From Fidelibacterota bacterium (GTDB taxonomy: Bacteria; Bipolaricaulota; Bipolaricaulia; UBA7950; UBA9294), in assembly GCA_024278395.1 (NCBI GenBank), contig JAJRTG010000109.1, positions 1 to 11,632 on the forward strand: DNA of 11,632 bases. Reading direction: 5' to 3'. Every line of letters begins with the position of its first letter. Position 1 is the stretch's first letter. Below the pieces are notes generated by a model. That model worked only from the letters and a program-made list of their open reading frames with translations. It searched no databases and was not told the origin of the DNA. This document shows, one piece after another, positions 1 to 6,333 of the stretch. A program made the translations under genes and the position numbers.

Positions 1-201
1 GATCATCGCCTCCACCACCTTGGGATGGGTGGACAGCCCGAGGTAGTTGTTGGCGGCGAGCATGATCACCTCCCGCCCCTCCACGGTGCACGTCGGTCCG
101 CTCGGGCTCTGCAGCTCCTTCGGTTCCCAGGTCAGGTGCTCCTCCACCAGGCGTTGGTACTCCTCACCCAGGTACTTTGTCGGGTGCCGGTTGAGAATCA
201 T
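1..201 (-). CDS. kbl: Glycine C-acetyltransferase / KAPA synthase family PLP enzyme, N-terminal fragment
   Basis: Only the first 67 residues are in the window; the gene runs off the left edge. The fragment ends with LAANNYLGLSTHPKVVEA (residues 48-65), preceded by GPTCTVEGREVIM (35-47). This is the N-terminal signature of the alpha-oxoamine synthases: Kbl (2-amino-3-ketobutyrate CoA ligase, threonine catabolism) and BioF (biotin). These cytosolic PLP enzymes condense an amino acid with an acyl-CoA. The N-terminus looks more like Kbl than BioF, but the PLP lysine and substrate loops lie outside the window, so the symbol is provisional. The ATG at 201-199 is chosen because AAGGGG (216-211 on the minus strand) lies about 9 nt upstream; in-frame TTG (204) and GTG (210) are less well placed. 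A weak possible promoter lies upstream on the minus strand: TGGAAA (288-283) and TAGGAT (265-260), 17 nt apart. The gene is divergent from the one at 399. Confidence 0.8.
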   Translation of the reverse strand, partial: MILNRHPTKYLGEEYQRLVEEHLTWEPKELQSPSGPTCTVEGREVIMLAANNYLGLSTHPKVVEAMI

Positions 202-398
202 CAAGATCACCCCTTTGTTTGATGTGCGGCGCACGGCCGCTGCTATATCCGGATGCCTTATCCTAACAGAATTCCCCGCGTTTTTCCACGGGCGGGCTGC
301 CGCCAGCGGAACCGGACCGCTCGCGGATAATCCGTTCACAGATCCCTCACATCTTCCCGGCAGAATAAAGGCATCAACATCTCCAAAGGAGGAGGAAC

Positions 399-1046
399 AT
401 GAGTAAGAAGTTCGTAAAGAGAGCGATAACGTTAGCGTTGCTGGGAAGTCTGTTGGCTTTCGGAGTGGTATTCGCACAGGGGTTCGGCTACTACGGCCGT
501 ACAAGGACGCTCACCGCCTCACCGGAAGTGGAATCGGCGCTCCTGGAGGCGCTCACCGGTCCGGAAGGTGAGTACGCGGCGTACGCGATGTACGACGCGG
601 TGATCGAGAAGTACGGCGATGTGGAGCCGTACGTGACGATCCGGGAGGCCGAAGCGCGCCACATCGCGGCCCTGCAGCGGCAGCTCGACCGGTACGGGAT
701 CGATTATCCGACGGAGAACCCCTACCTGGGGCAGGTAGAGGCCCCGGAATCGCTGGAAGCGGCGGCCAAGGCGTGGGCCGACGGGGAGATCGCGAACGTC
801 GCGCTCTACGATCGGCTCCTAGAACAAATCCCGGAGGACGAGTACCCGAACGTGGTGCGGGTGTTCGAGAACCTGCGGCGGGCGTCGCTCGAGGCGCACC
901 TGCCGATGTTCCAGGCGGCGGCGGAGAACGGCGGCACCCTCACTCCGGAGCAGATGCAGGCGCTCTCCCCCCATGCCCAGGGCGGAGACGGGTGTGGAGA
1001 CCAGCACGGCGGACGCGGCCACGGTCGCTGGAACAGGCACAAATAG
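399..1046 (+). CDS. Exported ferritin-like DUF2202-type protein
   Basis: 215 residues. Residues 1-26 are a signal peptide: basic MSKKFVKR, hydrophobic core, and cleavage likely after FA at 25-26. The mature part is helical, with two repeats of a ferritin-like pattern. The first has E58 in an AAYAMYD helix and E85-x-x-H88 in EAEARH. The second has E130 in DGEIANVALYD and E157/H167 in the ENLRRAS...HLPMF helix. This spacing matches DUF2202 proteins, which are predicted di-iron four-helix bundles of unknown reaction. The C-terminus (from about 195) is Gly/His-rich with GDGCGDQHGGRGHGRWNRHK and could bind metal. I infer an extracytoplasmic metal-binding or redox role; the substrate is unknown. 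The start is fixed by a strong AAAGGAGGAGG at 386-396. No convincing sigma-70 promoter is visible in 202-398. It is monocistronic, with an intrinsic terminator 23 nt past the stop. Confidence 0.85.
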   Translation: MSKKFVKRAITLALLGSLLAFGVVFAQGFGYYGRTRTLTASPEVESALLEALTGPEGEYAAYAMYDAVIEKYGDVEPYVTIREAEARHIAALQRQLDRYGIDYPTENPYLGQVEAPESLEAAAKAWADGEIANVALYDRLLEQIPEDEYPNVVRVFENLRRASLEAHLPMFQAAAENGGTLTPEQMQALSPHAQGGDGCGDQHGGRGHGRWNRHK

Positions 1047-1068
1047 GGGAAACCCTCCCGCTGGCTTA

Positions 1069-1100
1069 CGGGGCTCGGGCCTCCCGGGCCCCGCTTTTTT
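1069..1100 (+). terminator. Rho-independent terminator of the DUF2202 gene
   Basis: The arms CGGGGCTCGGG (1069-1079) and CCCGGGCCCCG (1083-1093) form an 11-bp stem with a single G-U pair and a 3-nt CCT loop. A run of six T (1095-1100) follows immediately. It ends transcription of the upstream plus-strand gene. The T run abuts the stop codon of the convergent moaD-like gene. There is no matching A tract on the other side, so it should act mainly on the plus strand. Confidence 0.93.
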
Positions 1101-1386
1101 ATCCCCCGCCGACCGGGGGGATGAACGCAACGCTCGTCCCGTCTTTAAGCTCGGAGTCGAGTCCGCCCAGGAAGCGCGCGTTCCGCCCGTCGATCAGGAT
1201 GTTGATGTACCCCTGGGAGAGCCCTTGCTCAAGCTCGGAGTGGAGCTCCGGATGAGCTTCTGAGAGGACCGAGATCAGGTCGCGCAGCCGCGCACCGGCG
1301 GGGAGCTCGATCCGCAGCGGAAACGGATGGATATGGGCCCGCAGCCCGCCGAACGCCTTCACTACGACCTCAATCTTCCCTTCCAT
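1099..1386 (-). CDS. MoaD/ThiS-family ubiquitin-like sulfur-carrier protein
   Basis: 95 residues from ATG at 1386. The sequence reads as a beta-grasp fold. It opens with IEVVVKAFGGLR, has a central helix region (LRDLISVLSEAHPEL), then the strand GYINILIDGRNARFLGGLDSE, and ends LKDGTSVAFIPPVGGG. The terminal GG follows the KDGxxVAFIPPVxGG pattern of MoaD, the small subunit of molybdopterin synthase, and of archaeal-like SAMP/MoaD proteins. In that family the C-terminal glycine is adenylated and thiocarboxylated to donate sulfur for molybdopterin (Mo or W cofactor), thiamin or tRNA thiolation. Here three glycines end the chain. No moaE, moeB or thiF is nearby, so the pathway is unresolved. The start is uncertain: neither ATG 1386 nor in-frame TTG 1425 (13 residues longer, poorly conserved sequence) has a Shine-Dalgarno. 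ATG was chosen because it places the first beta strand at the N-terminus as in the family. The gene is divergent from metG. Confidence 0.8.
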   Translation of the reverse strand: MEGKIEVVVKAFGGLRAHIHPFPLRIELPAGARLRDLISVLSEAHPELHSELEQGLSQGYINILIDGRNARFLGGLDSELKDGTSVAFIPPVGGG

Positions 1387-1436
1387 ATCAAGGTGAAGGT
1401 TACCCGGAGAGGGGTGGACGAGCAAATTGGTAGCGA

Positions 1437-1465
1437 TTGGCGGGGGATGGTCCGACTGTTATAAT
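1437..1465 (+). promoter_or_regulatory. Sigma-70-type promoter of metG
   Basis: A perfect -10 TATAAT (1460-1465) lies 17 nt downstream of a -35 TTGGCG (1437-1442, 4 of 6 consensus positions). Transcription should begin near 1472, giving a leader of about 26 nt before the metG ATG, with GAGG at 1484-1487 as ribosome-binding site. The leader is too short for a T-box or other riboswitch. The -10 core TTATAA is palindromic, so a weak opposing -10 (TATAAC) exists toward the moaD-like gene, but no good -35 accompanies it. Confidence 0.75.
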
Positions 1466-1497
1466 CCACCCATACAATCCCGAACGAGGTTCAAAAG

Positions 1498-3447
1498 ATG
1501 GATAAGAAACGCGTCCTTGTGTGCAGCGCCTGGCCCTACGCCTCCGGGGTTCCCCATCTCGGGAACCTGGTCTCGTCCCTCCTTTCCGGGGATGTCTTCA
1601 CCCGCTACTGGCGGATGCGGGGCAAGGACGTGCTGTATGTCTCGGGAAGCGACGCACACGGGACGCGGATCGAGTACGAGGCGCGGCAGCTCGGGATCCC
1701 GCCCGCCGAGCTCGCAGCCCGCAACCACGAGAAGATCGTGCAGGTGATCGAGGGGTTCGGGATCGAGTTCGACAACTACACGATCACCGAATCTCCGGTG
1801 CACGTGCGCTTCGTACAGGAGATCTACCTCCAGATGGAACGCAACGGCTACATCGTCACCCAGGAGGAGAACCGCGCCTACTGCCGCAACTGCAAGATCT
1901 TCCTCGCCGATCGGTTCATCACCGGGACCTGCCCGCGCTGCGGGGCGCCCGGTGCGATGGGGAATCAGTGCGACACGTGCGGGGCGATCCTCGAGCCGGA
2001 GGAGCTGATCGATCCGGTGTGCAGCTTCTGCGGGAAGAGCGACATCGAGTTCCGCCCGACCAAGCACTGGTACCTCGACCTGGCCAAGCTCGCCCCCAAG
2101 CTGCGCGAATACGTGAGTTCGCGCGACTTCCAGGGGAACGTGCGGCTGTTCACCGAGCGGATGATCGCCGACGGGCTCAGACCGCGGGCGATGACGCGCG
2201 ACATCTCCTGGGGGATCCCGGCCCCGTTCGCCGGGGCGGAGGGGAAGGTGATCTACGTGTGGGGCGAGGCCGCCCTCGGCTACGTCTCGGCGGTTATCGA
2301 GCACTTCGGGGGGGACGAGCGGTGGAGGGACTTCTGGTTCGGGGACGACGTCCATCAGATCTACACGATCGGCAAGGACAACATCCCGTTCCACACCCTG
2401 ATCTTCCCCGGCCAGTTGATCGCCTCCGGACAGGGGTATCACCTCCCGGACCAGATCGCGGCGACCGAATACCTGAACTGGACCGGAGGACAATCGTTCT
2501 CCAAGTCGCGCGGGATCGGGCTCTACTGCGACGACGCCCTCGAGGTCCTCGACCCGGAATACTGGCGGTTCTACCTCCTGTACAACCGCCCCGAGGGCCG
2601 CGACGTGAACTTCTCGTTCGAGGAGCTGGACAAATCGATAAACGGCGTGTTCATCTCCAACGTCGCCAACCTGATCAACCGGGTGCTCTCGTTCGTCCAG
2701 ACACGCTACGATCGCATCGTTCCCGATGAGCCGCTCGATCCCGAGATCGCCGCACGACTGGAACAGGCAAAGGAAGCGTACGCGAGAGCGTTCGAGGAAG
2801 GGTCGCTCTCCCGCGCCCTGCGGGAGGCCGCCTCCCTCGCCGTGTTCGGGAACGAGTACTTCCAGCGGAAGGCCCCGTGGGCGACGGGCGACGCCGCCGC
2901 GGTCGGGAGCGCGTTCCACCTGGTGAAGGGGATGGCGGTCATGCTCTATCCGTTCGTCCCCAAGTTCGCCGCGCAGGTCCTACAGGCGATGGGAATCGAG
3001 CAAGCAAACTGGGAGGAGATCGATTCCCCGGACGGCGGCCGGGAGATCGCGGCCCGGCGGGTCCTTCTCGATAGGATAGAAATCGCACAGGTGAAATCGC
3101 AGATCGAGAGCGTGGGCAAGGGGGAGGACAAGGTGCCGTTTGAGGAGTTCGAGCGGCTCGATCTGCGCATCGGGGAGATCCGGGCCGCGGTCCCGATTCC
3201 GGGGACGGACCGGCTGTACCGGCTGACGATCGACGTCGGGGGGGAGCTGCGCACGAGCGTCGCCGGGCTGCGCCGCGATTACCCCCAGGACGCCCTTATC
3301 GGAAAGAAGGTCGCCGTGGTGGCGAACCTTGCCCCGGTAACGGTGAAGGGGGTAAAATCCGAGTGTATGCTCCTTGCGGCGAAAGGGGATATAATATCAC
3401 TACTCTCCCCGGACAGGGATGTCCCTCCGGGGGTGCGAATCGGCTAA
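1498..3447 (+). CDS. metG: Methionyl-tRNA synthetase with C-terminal tRNA-binding domain
   Basis: 649 residues. It charges tRNA-Met, including initiator tRNA, with methionine using ATP in the cytosol. It is a class I synthetase with the HIGH-type signature as PHLGN (residues 19-23) and the KMSKS loop as SFSKSRG (333-339). The zinc-knuckle insert has two CxxC pairs on each side: C129/C132 with C145/C148, and C158/C161 with C175/C178, as in the two-knuckle type of MetRS. The helical anticodon-binding domain follows (about 360-520). A C-terminal EMAP/Trbp111-like OB-fold begins near 545 (FERLDLRIGEIRAA) and runs to the end (VANLAPVTVKGVKSECMLLA); it strengthens tRNA binding and often dimerises the enzyme. 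All key motifs are present and the length is normal. It is transcribed from its own promoter. It has no terminator with a T run, so some readthrough into rplU is possible. GAGG 10 nt before the ATG supports the start. Confidence 0.98.
   Translation: MDKKRVLVCSAWPYASGVPHLGNLVSSLLSGDVFTRYWRMRGKDVLYVSGSDAHGTRIEYEARQLGIPPAELAARNHEKIVQVIEGFGIEFDNYTITESPVHVRFVQEIYLQMERNGYIVTQEENRAYCRNCKIFLADRFITGTCPRCGAPGAMGNQCDTCGAILEPEELIDPVCSFCGKSDIEFRPTKHWYLDLAKLAPKLREYVSSRDFQGNVRLFTERMIADGLRPRAMTRDISWGIPAPFAGAEGKVIYVWGEAALGYVSAVIEHFGGDERWRDFWFGDDVHQIYTIGKDNIPFHTLIFPGQLIASGQGYHLPDQIAATEYLNWTGGQSFSKSRGIGLYCDDALEVLDPEYWRFYLLYNRPEGRDVNFSFEELDKSINGVFISNVANLINRVLSFVQTRYDRIVPDEPLDPEIAARLEQAKEAYARAFEEGSLSRALREAASLAVFGNEYFQRKAPWATGDAAAVGSAFHLVKGMAVMLYPFVPKFAAQVLQAMGIEQANWEEIDSPDGGREIAARRVLLDRIEIAQVKSQIESVGKGEDKVPFEEFERLDLRIGEIRAAVPIPGTDRLYRLTIDVGGELRTSVAGLRRDYPQDALIGKKVAVVANLAPVTVKGVKSECMLLAAKGDIISLLSPDRDVPPGVRIG
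3407..3432 (+). other. GC-rich hairpin in the 3' end of metG
   Basis: CCCCGG (3407-3412) pairs with CCGGGG (3427-3432), and AGGG (3415-3418) pairs with CCCT (3423-3426) around an ATGT loop, with a 2-nt AC bulge. That is a 10-bp stem within the last metG codons and 21 nt before the rplU -35. No T run follows, so it is not an intrinsic terminator. It could protect the metG mRNA 3' end or be chance GC pairing. Confidence 0.4.
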
Positions 3448-3452
3448 CCCTA

Positions 3453-3481
3453 TTGAAAAGGGAAATCGGTATCGCTAAAAT
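3453..3481 (+). promoter_or_regulatory. Strong sigma-70-type promoter of the rplU operon
   Basis: -35 TTGAAA (3453-3458) and -10 TAAAAT (3476-3481) are separated by exactly 17 nt; each matches consensus at five of six positions. The region 3448-3505 is markedly AT-rich compared with its flanks. Initiation near 3488 would leave a leader of about 18 nt carrying GAGGTG (3493-3498). This is the best candidate for the main promoter of the thirteen-gene run from rplU to the right edge. Confidence 0.85.
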
Positions 3482-3505
3482 CAACTTTGATTGAGGTGCT
3501 TTTCT

Positions 3506-3820
3506 ATGTATGCTGTGATTGAGACAGGTGGAAAACAGTATCGCGTTGAACAAGGGATGCTCCTCGAACACGAGCGGCTTGACGGGGCCAACCCCGGAGA
3601 TCCGGTCACGTTCGATAAGGTGCTCATGGTCGTGACCGACGATGAGGTCAAGGTCGGGGATCCCTACCTTACCGACGTCGCTGTCAAGGGAGAGGTAAAA
3701 GAGGAAAGGCGCGGTGACAAGGTCGTGGTCTTCCGCTACAAGAGCAAGAAGGGCTACCGCCGTAAGAAGGGGCATCGGCAGCCCTACATGCGCACACTGA
3801 TCACCGCGATCGAGGCCTAG
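3506..3820 (+). CDS. rplU: 50S ribosomal protein L21
   Basis: 104 residues beginning MYAVIETGGKQYRVEQG, the family N-terminal signature. It ends with the basic stretch FRYKSKKGYRRKKGHRQPYMRTLITAI (without internal gaps), which contacts 23S rRNA. L21 binds domain I of 23S rRNA next to L20. Length is standard. The ATG at 3506 is preferred over an in-frame TTG at 3491 because that TTG lies inside the Shine-Dalgarno region GAGGTG (3493-3498), which sits 7 nt before the ATG. It is the first gene of the long operon, directly behind a strong promoter, and is followed after 8 nt by the prp-like gene. The rplU-prp-rpmA order is the widespread bacterial arrangement. Confidence 0.98.
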   Translation: MYAVIETGGKQYRVEQGMLLEHERLDGANPGDPVTFDKVLMVVTDDEVKVGDPYLTDVAVKGEVKEERRGDKVVVFRYKSKKGYRRKKGHRQPYMRTLITAIEA

Positions 3821-3828
3821 GAGGCGAC

Positions 3829-4152
3829 GTGGGGGAGATCATCGTCCAGCGCGATGAAGAAGGGCGGATAGTGGCCCTGATCGGAGAGGGGATGGGAGAG
3901 CCCAACGCCGCGACGCGCAGCGGAATGTACTTCCTGCGGGCGGCGGAGAATGCGCTCTCCGAGTACCTGCGCCTCTCCCCGACCCTCACCGCGACGGACG
4001 AGGTGAGGATGATCGTCGACCGGAGCGATCCCTTGCTGAACCGGGAGATCGATGCGGTGATGGAGACGGTGGTCAGGGGATTGAAGCTGTTGGCGCAAGA
4101 CTTCCCGGGTGATCTCGTGGTGCACGAGGCCACTTTGGGGGTGAAGGTTTGA
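3829..4152 (+). CDS. Prp/YsxB-like protein lacking the catalytic Cys-His pair
   Basis: 107 residues from GTG, with GGAGG 4 nt upstream and only 8 nt after rplU. The position between rplU and rpmA, the size, the N-terminal strand pair (EIIVQRDEEGRIVALIGEG) and the C-terminal helix pattern (VRGLKLLAQDFPGDLVVHE) identify it as the Prp (YsxB/DUF464) family. Prp is a ribosome-associated cysteine protease that removes an N-terminal leader from L27 in Firmicutes, Thermotogae, Fusobacteria and relatives. In true Prp a His in the GHA motif and a Cys in the IVCAAxSA motif form the active site. Here the equivalents read GMG (about residues 22-24) and YFLRAAENAL (about 35-44). The whole protein contains no cysteine, and its only histidine is near the C-terminus. 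It therefore cannot be a Cys-His protease. It may be a ribosome-assembly or L27-binding remnant. The family assignment rests on context and weak similarity. Confidence 0.75.
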   Translation: MGEIIVQRDEEGRIVALIGEGMGEPNAATRSGMYFLRAAENALSEYLRLSPTLTATDEVRMIVDRSDPLLNREIDAVMETVVRGLKLLAQDFPGDLVVHEATLGVKV

Positions 4153-4165
4153 CGGAGGATAACTG

Positions 4166-4423
4166 ATGGCACATAAGACGAGCACCGGCTCGACTTCCAA
4201 CGTCCACGACAGTCCGGGCAAGCGCCTGGGCGTGAAGCGGTTCGGTGGAGAGTGGGTGAACGCGGGGACGATCATCGTCCGCCAGCGTGGAACCAAGTAC
4301 GGTTTGGGGAAGAACGTCGGCCTGGGACGGGACTTTACGATCTACGCCACCGCTCCGGGTTATGTTCACTTCGAAGGGCACAAGAAGACTTACGTGAGCG
4401 TCCTGCCGACGCGGGAGGCGTAG
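4166..4423 (+). CDS. rpmA: 50S ribosomal protein L27
   Basis: 85 residues, MAHKTSTGST followed by KRLGVKRFGGEWVNAG and IIVRQRGTKYGLGKNVGLGRDFTIYA, the full L27 signature. The N-terminal tail reaches the peptidyl-transferase centre of the 50S subunit and helps position tRNA ends. The tail begins directly with MAHK as in E. coli. There is no FA-x-K-type leader of the sort that Prp cleaves, consistent with the inactive prp-like gene 13 nt upstream. GGAGG (4154-4158) lies 7 nt before the ATG. The stop codon forms the loop of a perfect hairpin (4412-4432), so the end of this gene may influence expression of obg downstream. Confidence 0.98.
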   Translation: MAHKTSTGSTSNVHDSPGKRLGVKRFGGEWVNAGTIIVRQRGTKYGLGKNVGLGRDFTIYATAPGYVHFEGHKKTYVSVLPTREA

Positions 4424-4432
4424 CGCCTCCCG
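4412..4432 (+). other. Perfect 9-bp hairpin with the rpmA stop codon as its loop
   Basis: CGGGAGGCG (4412-4420) is exactly complementary to CGCCTCCCG (4424-4432), and the 3-nt loop is the TAG stop codon (4421-4423). No T run follows, so it is not a standard terminator. The 5' arm contains GGGAGG, a Shine-Dalgarno-like sequence that would be hidden when folded. A ribosome terminating on rpmA must melt the stem. It lies 22 nt before the obg start, which has no ribosome-binding site of its own. Possible roles are mRNA processing or stability, or setting the L27:Obg ratio. Confidence 0.6.
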
Positions 4433-4454
4433 ATGGCCGCCCCTCTAGCGTCCG

Positions 4455-5732
4455 ATGTTTCTCGATGAAGCGAAGATCCGCGTCCAGGGTGGGCGTGGAG
4501 GGGACGGGGTGATCAGCTTCCTCTACAATCGCCACAATCCGCGTGGAGGGCCCGACGGCGGGGACGGCGGCCCTGGCGGGGACGTCATCATACGCGCCTC
4601 CACCAGCCTTTCCACCCTCTATTCCTTCCGCAACGAGCCGACGTTCCGCGGCGGAAACGGGGCGCCGGGCGGGCGCAATCAGCGCCGCGGCGCGCGGGGG
4701 AAGGACACCGTGATCGAGGTCCCGGTGGGGACGGTGGTGCGCGACCTCACGACCGGTGAGGTGATCGCCGACCTGACCGTCCCCGGTGAGGAGGTCGTAC
4801 TCGCCCGCGGGGGTGAAGGAGGACGGGGAAACCGGAGCTTCACCACCTCGATCCGCCAGGCGCCGCGCATCTGTGAACGCGGTCTTAAGGGGGAATCGAG
4901 GACCCTCCTCCTCGAGCTCAAGCTGATCGCCGACGTGGGGATCATCGGCTATCCGAACGTCGGAAAGTCGAGCCTGATCTCGCGCATCTCCGGGAAGAAG
5001 GCGAAGGTCGCCGACTACCCGTTCACCACCATCGTCCCCAACCTGGGAGTGGTGGACGTGGACGGGGTGCACCAGTTCGTGGCGGTCGACATCCCGGGGC
5101 TGATCGACGGGGCGCACGCCGGCAGGGGGTTGGGGGACAAGTTCCTCCGCCACGTGGAGCGGACGCAGCTTCTGATCCACATGGTCGATCTGGCGGGGCT
5201 GGAGGGGCGCGATCCCCTCGATGACTACGCCAGGATCAACGCCGAGCTCGCCGCGTTCAGCCCACGGCTCGCAACGCGTCCGCAGATCGTCGTCGGGAAC
5301 AAGATCGACCTCATCGGGGAGGAGAAGGCGGAAGAGATGGTGGCGCGGTTCGCCGGGATCGGAGTTGAGCTTCATCCGATCTCGGTGGCGACCGGAGCCG
5401 GGGTGAGGGCCCTCGTTAACCGTACGTTCTCCCGGCTGGAGGAACTCAGGGAGAAGAGCGACGCCCCGCCCACATTGGCGCCGGAGCGCCGGGTGTACCG
5501 GTATCACGGCGAGACCGGATTCTGGGTCGATCGGGAGGGGGAGGTGTTCGCGGTCCGCGGCACCGAGGTGGAGAAGTTGGTGAAGAAGCTGGTGCTCGAC
5601 AGTCGTGACGCCTGGGAGTACTTGAGCGAGCGCTTGGAGAAGATGGGAGTACTGCGCGAGCTTCACCGCCGCGGGTGCAGCGACGGCGATCTGGTGCGGA
5701 TAGGAGATGTAGAATTTGAGCTTAAAGGGTAG
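4455..5732 (+). CDS. obg: Ribosome-assembly GTPase Obg (CgtA)
   Basis: 425 residues. Obg is a large-subunit assembly GTPase also tied to the stringent response. Three domains are visible. The glycine-rich Obg fold (1 to about 158) begins MFLDEAKIRVQGGRGGDG and contains GGDGGPGGDV. The G domain has G1 GYPNVGKS (165-172), YPFTT switch I, G3 DIPG (212-215), G4 NKID (282-285) and G5 SVATGAG (near 312). A C-terminal OCT domain (about 350-425) is recognisable by VDREGEVFAVRGTEVEKLV and a terminal GDLVRIGDVEFE. The start is firm: an in-frame TAG at 4446 rules out extension and the N-terminus matches the family. It has no Shine-Dalgarno, since 4435-4454 is pyrimidine-rich. Expression probably depends on ribosomes arriving from rpmA, 31 nt upstream. 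nadD overlaps its end. Confidence 0.98.
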   Translation: MFLDEAKIRVQGGRGGDGVISFLYNRHNPRGGPDGGDGGPGGDVIIRASTSLSTLYSFRNEPTFRGGNGAPGGRNQRRGARGKDTVIEVPVGTVVRDLTTGEVIADLTVPGEEVVLARGGEGGRGNRSFTTSIRQAPRICERGLKGESRTLLLELKLIADVGIIGYPNVGKSSLISRISGKKAKVADYPFTTIVPNLGVVDVDGVHQFVAVDIPGLIDGAHAGRGLGDKFLRHVERTQLLIHMVDLAGLEGRDPLDDYARINAELAAFSPRLATRPQIVVGNKIDLIGEEKAEEMVARFAGIGVELHPISVATGAGVRALVNRTFSRLEELREKSDAPPTLAPERRVYRYHGETGFWVDREGEVFAVRGTEVEKLVKKLVLDSRDAWEYLSERLEKMGVLRELHRRGCSDGDLVRIGDVEFELKG

Positions 5733-6330
5733 AATCGGGCTTTTCGGTGGGACGTTCAATCCCCTCCACAACGCGCACCTGCTCGTCGCGGACAAGGCGC
5801 TCGCGCAGTTCGGGCTGAAGGAGGTGATCTTCATCCCGTGCGGGATCCCCCCGCACAAGGAGGTCGCCGACGGGGTGAACAAGGAGGACCGCTACGAGAT
5901 GGTGCGACGGGCGATCGCCGGGCATCCGCGGTTCTCCATCTCCCGCATCGAGATCGATCGGGAGGGACCGTCGTACACGATCGACACCATCCGGGCCCTC
6001 AAGGGGAAACATCCGGAAGGGCTGTGTTTCATCGTGGGGGCGGATCTGCTGGCGCAGATCGAGACATGGAAGGAGCCGGAAGAGCTCCTCAAGAGCGTCC
6101 CGTTCATCGTCGCCCCGCGGGACGGGGTGAAGAGGGAGATCTTCTCCGCCCCGCCGTTCGATCGGGCGGAGATCCACTTCCTCGATATGAAGGAGGTCGA
6201 TCTCTCCTCTACCTGGGTGCGCGAGGCGGTCAGACGGGGGGAGGAGTTCGAGGGATGGGTGCCGCCGCAGGTGGCGGCCTACATTCGGGAACACGGTCTT
6301 TATCGGGAACTGACGAAATCACTTACATAA
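5716..6330 (+). CDS. nadD: Nicotinate-mononucleotide adenylyltransferase
   Basis: 204 residues. It transfers AMP from ATP to nicotinate mononucleotide, giving deamido-NAD in cytosolic NAD synthesis. Nucleotidyltransferase motifs are intact: GLFGGTFNPLHNAH (8-21) with the HxxH pair H18/H21, IPPHK (near 44), and the C-terminal SSTWVR (164-169) that contacts ATP phosphates. Length is usual. It starts at TTG 5716: AGGAG (5702-5706) is 9 nt upstream, an in-frame TAG at 5710 blocks extension, and the family signature begins six residues in. It overlaps the end of obg by 17 nt, implying translational coupling. obg-nadD adjacency is common, but the usual follower rsfS is absent here; infC comes next after 13 nt. 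Confidence 0.96.
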   Translation: MSLKGRIGLFGGTFNPLHNAHLLVADKALAQFGLKEVIFIPCGIPPHKEVADGVNKEDRYEMVRRAIAGHPRFSISRIEIDREGPSYTIDTIRALKGKHPEGLCFIVGADLLAQIETWKEPEELLKSVPFIVAPRDGVKREIFSAPPFDRAEIHFLDMKEVDLSSTWVREAVRRGEEFEGWVPPQVAAYIREHGLYRELTKSLT

Positions 6331-6333
6331 ATA

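Noticed and set aside
326..331. GATAAT as the -10 of the DUF2202 gene
   Set aside because: No acceptable -35 lies 16-18 nt upstream; the TTCACA at 335-340 is downstream of it and too far from the later AT-rich stretch at 363-368.
25..406. Two plus-strand open frames at 25-222 and 47-406
   Set aside because: The first 201 bases code on the minus strand for a recognisable Kbl/BioF N-terminus. The remainder is intergenic with no conserved product, and the second frame runs into the DUF2202 ribosome-binding site.
1095..1130. The 1069-1100 hairpin as a bidirectional terminator for the moaD-like gene
   Set aside because: On the minus strand the stem is not followed by a T run, because the plus strand has no A tract before 1069; only the plus-strand direction is supported.
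1459..2919. A 486-codon open frame on the minus strand opposite metG, and similarly long ones opposite obg (4335-5882) and glyS (8195-10477)
   Set aside because: They lie antisense to strongly conserved genes, have low-complexity Arg/Pro/Val/Leu/Asp-rich composition typical of the reverse strand of GC-rich genes, and show no recognisable domain.
3390..3395. TATAAT inside the 3' end of metG as an extra rplU promoter
   Set aside because: No -35 lies 16-18 nt upstream (TTGCGG is only 10 nt away), and a much better promoter exists at 3453-3481.
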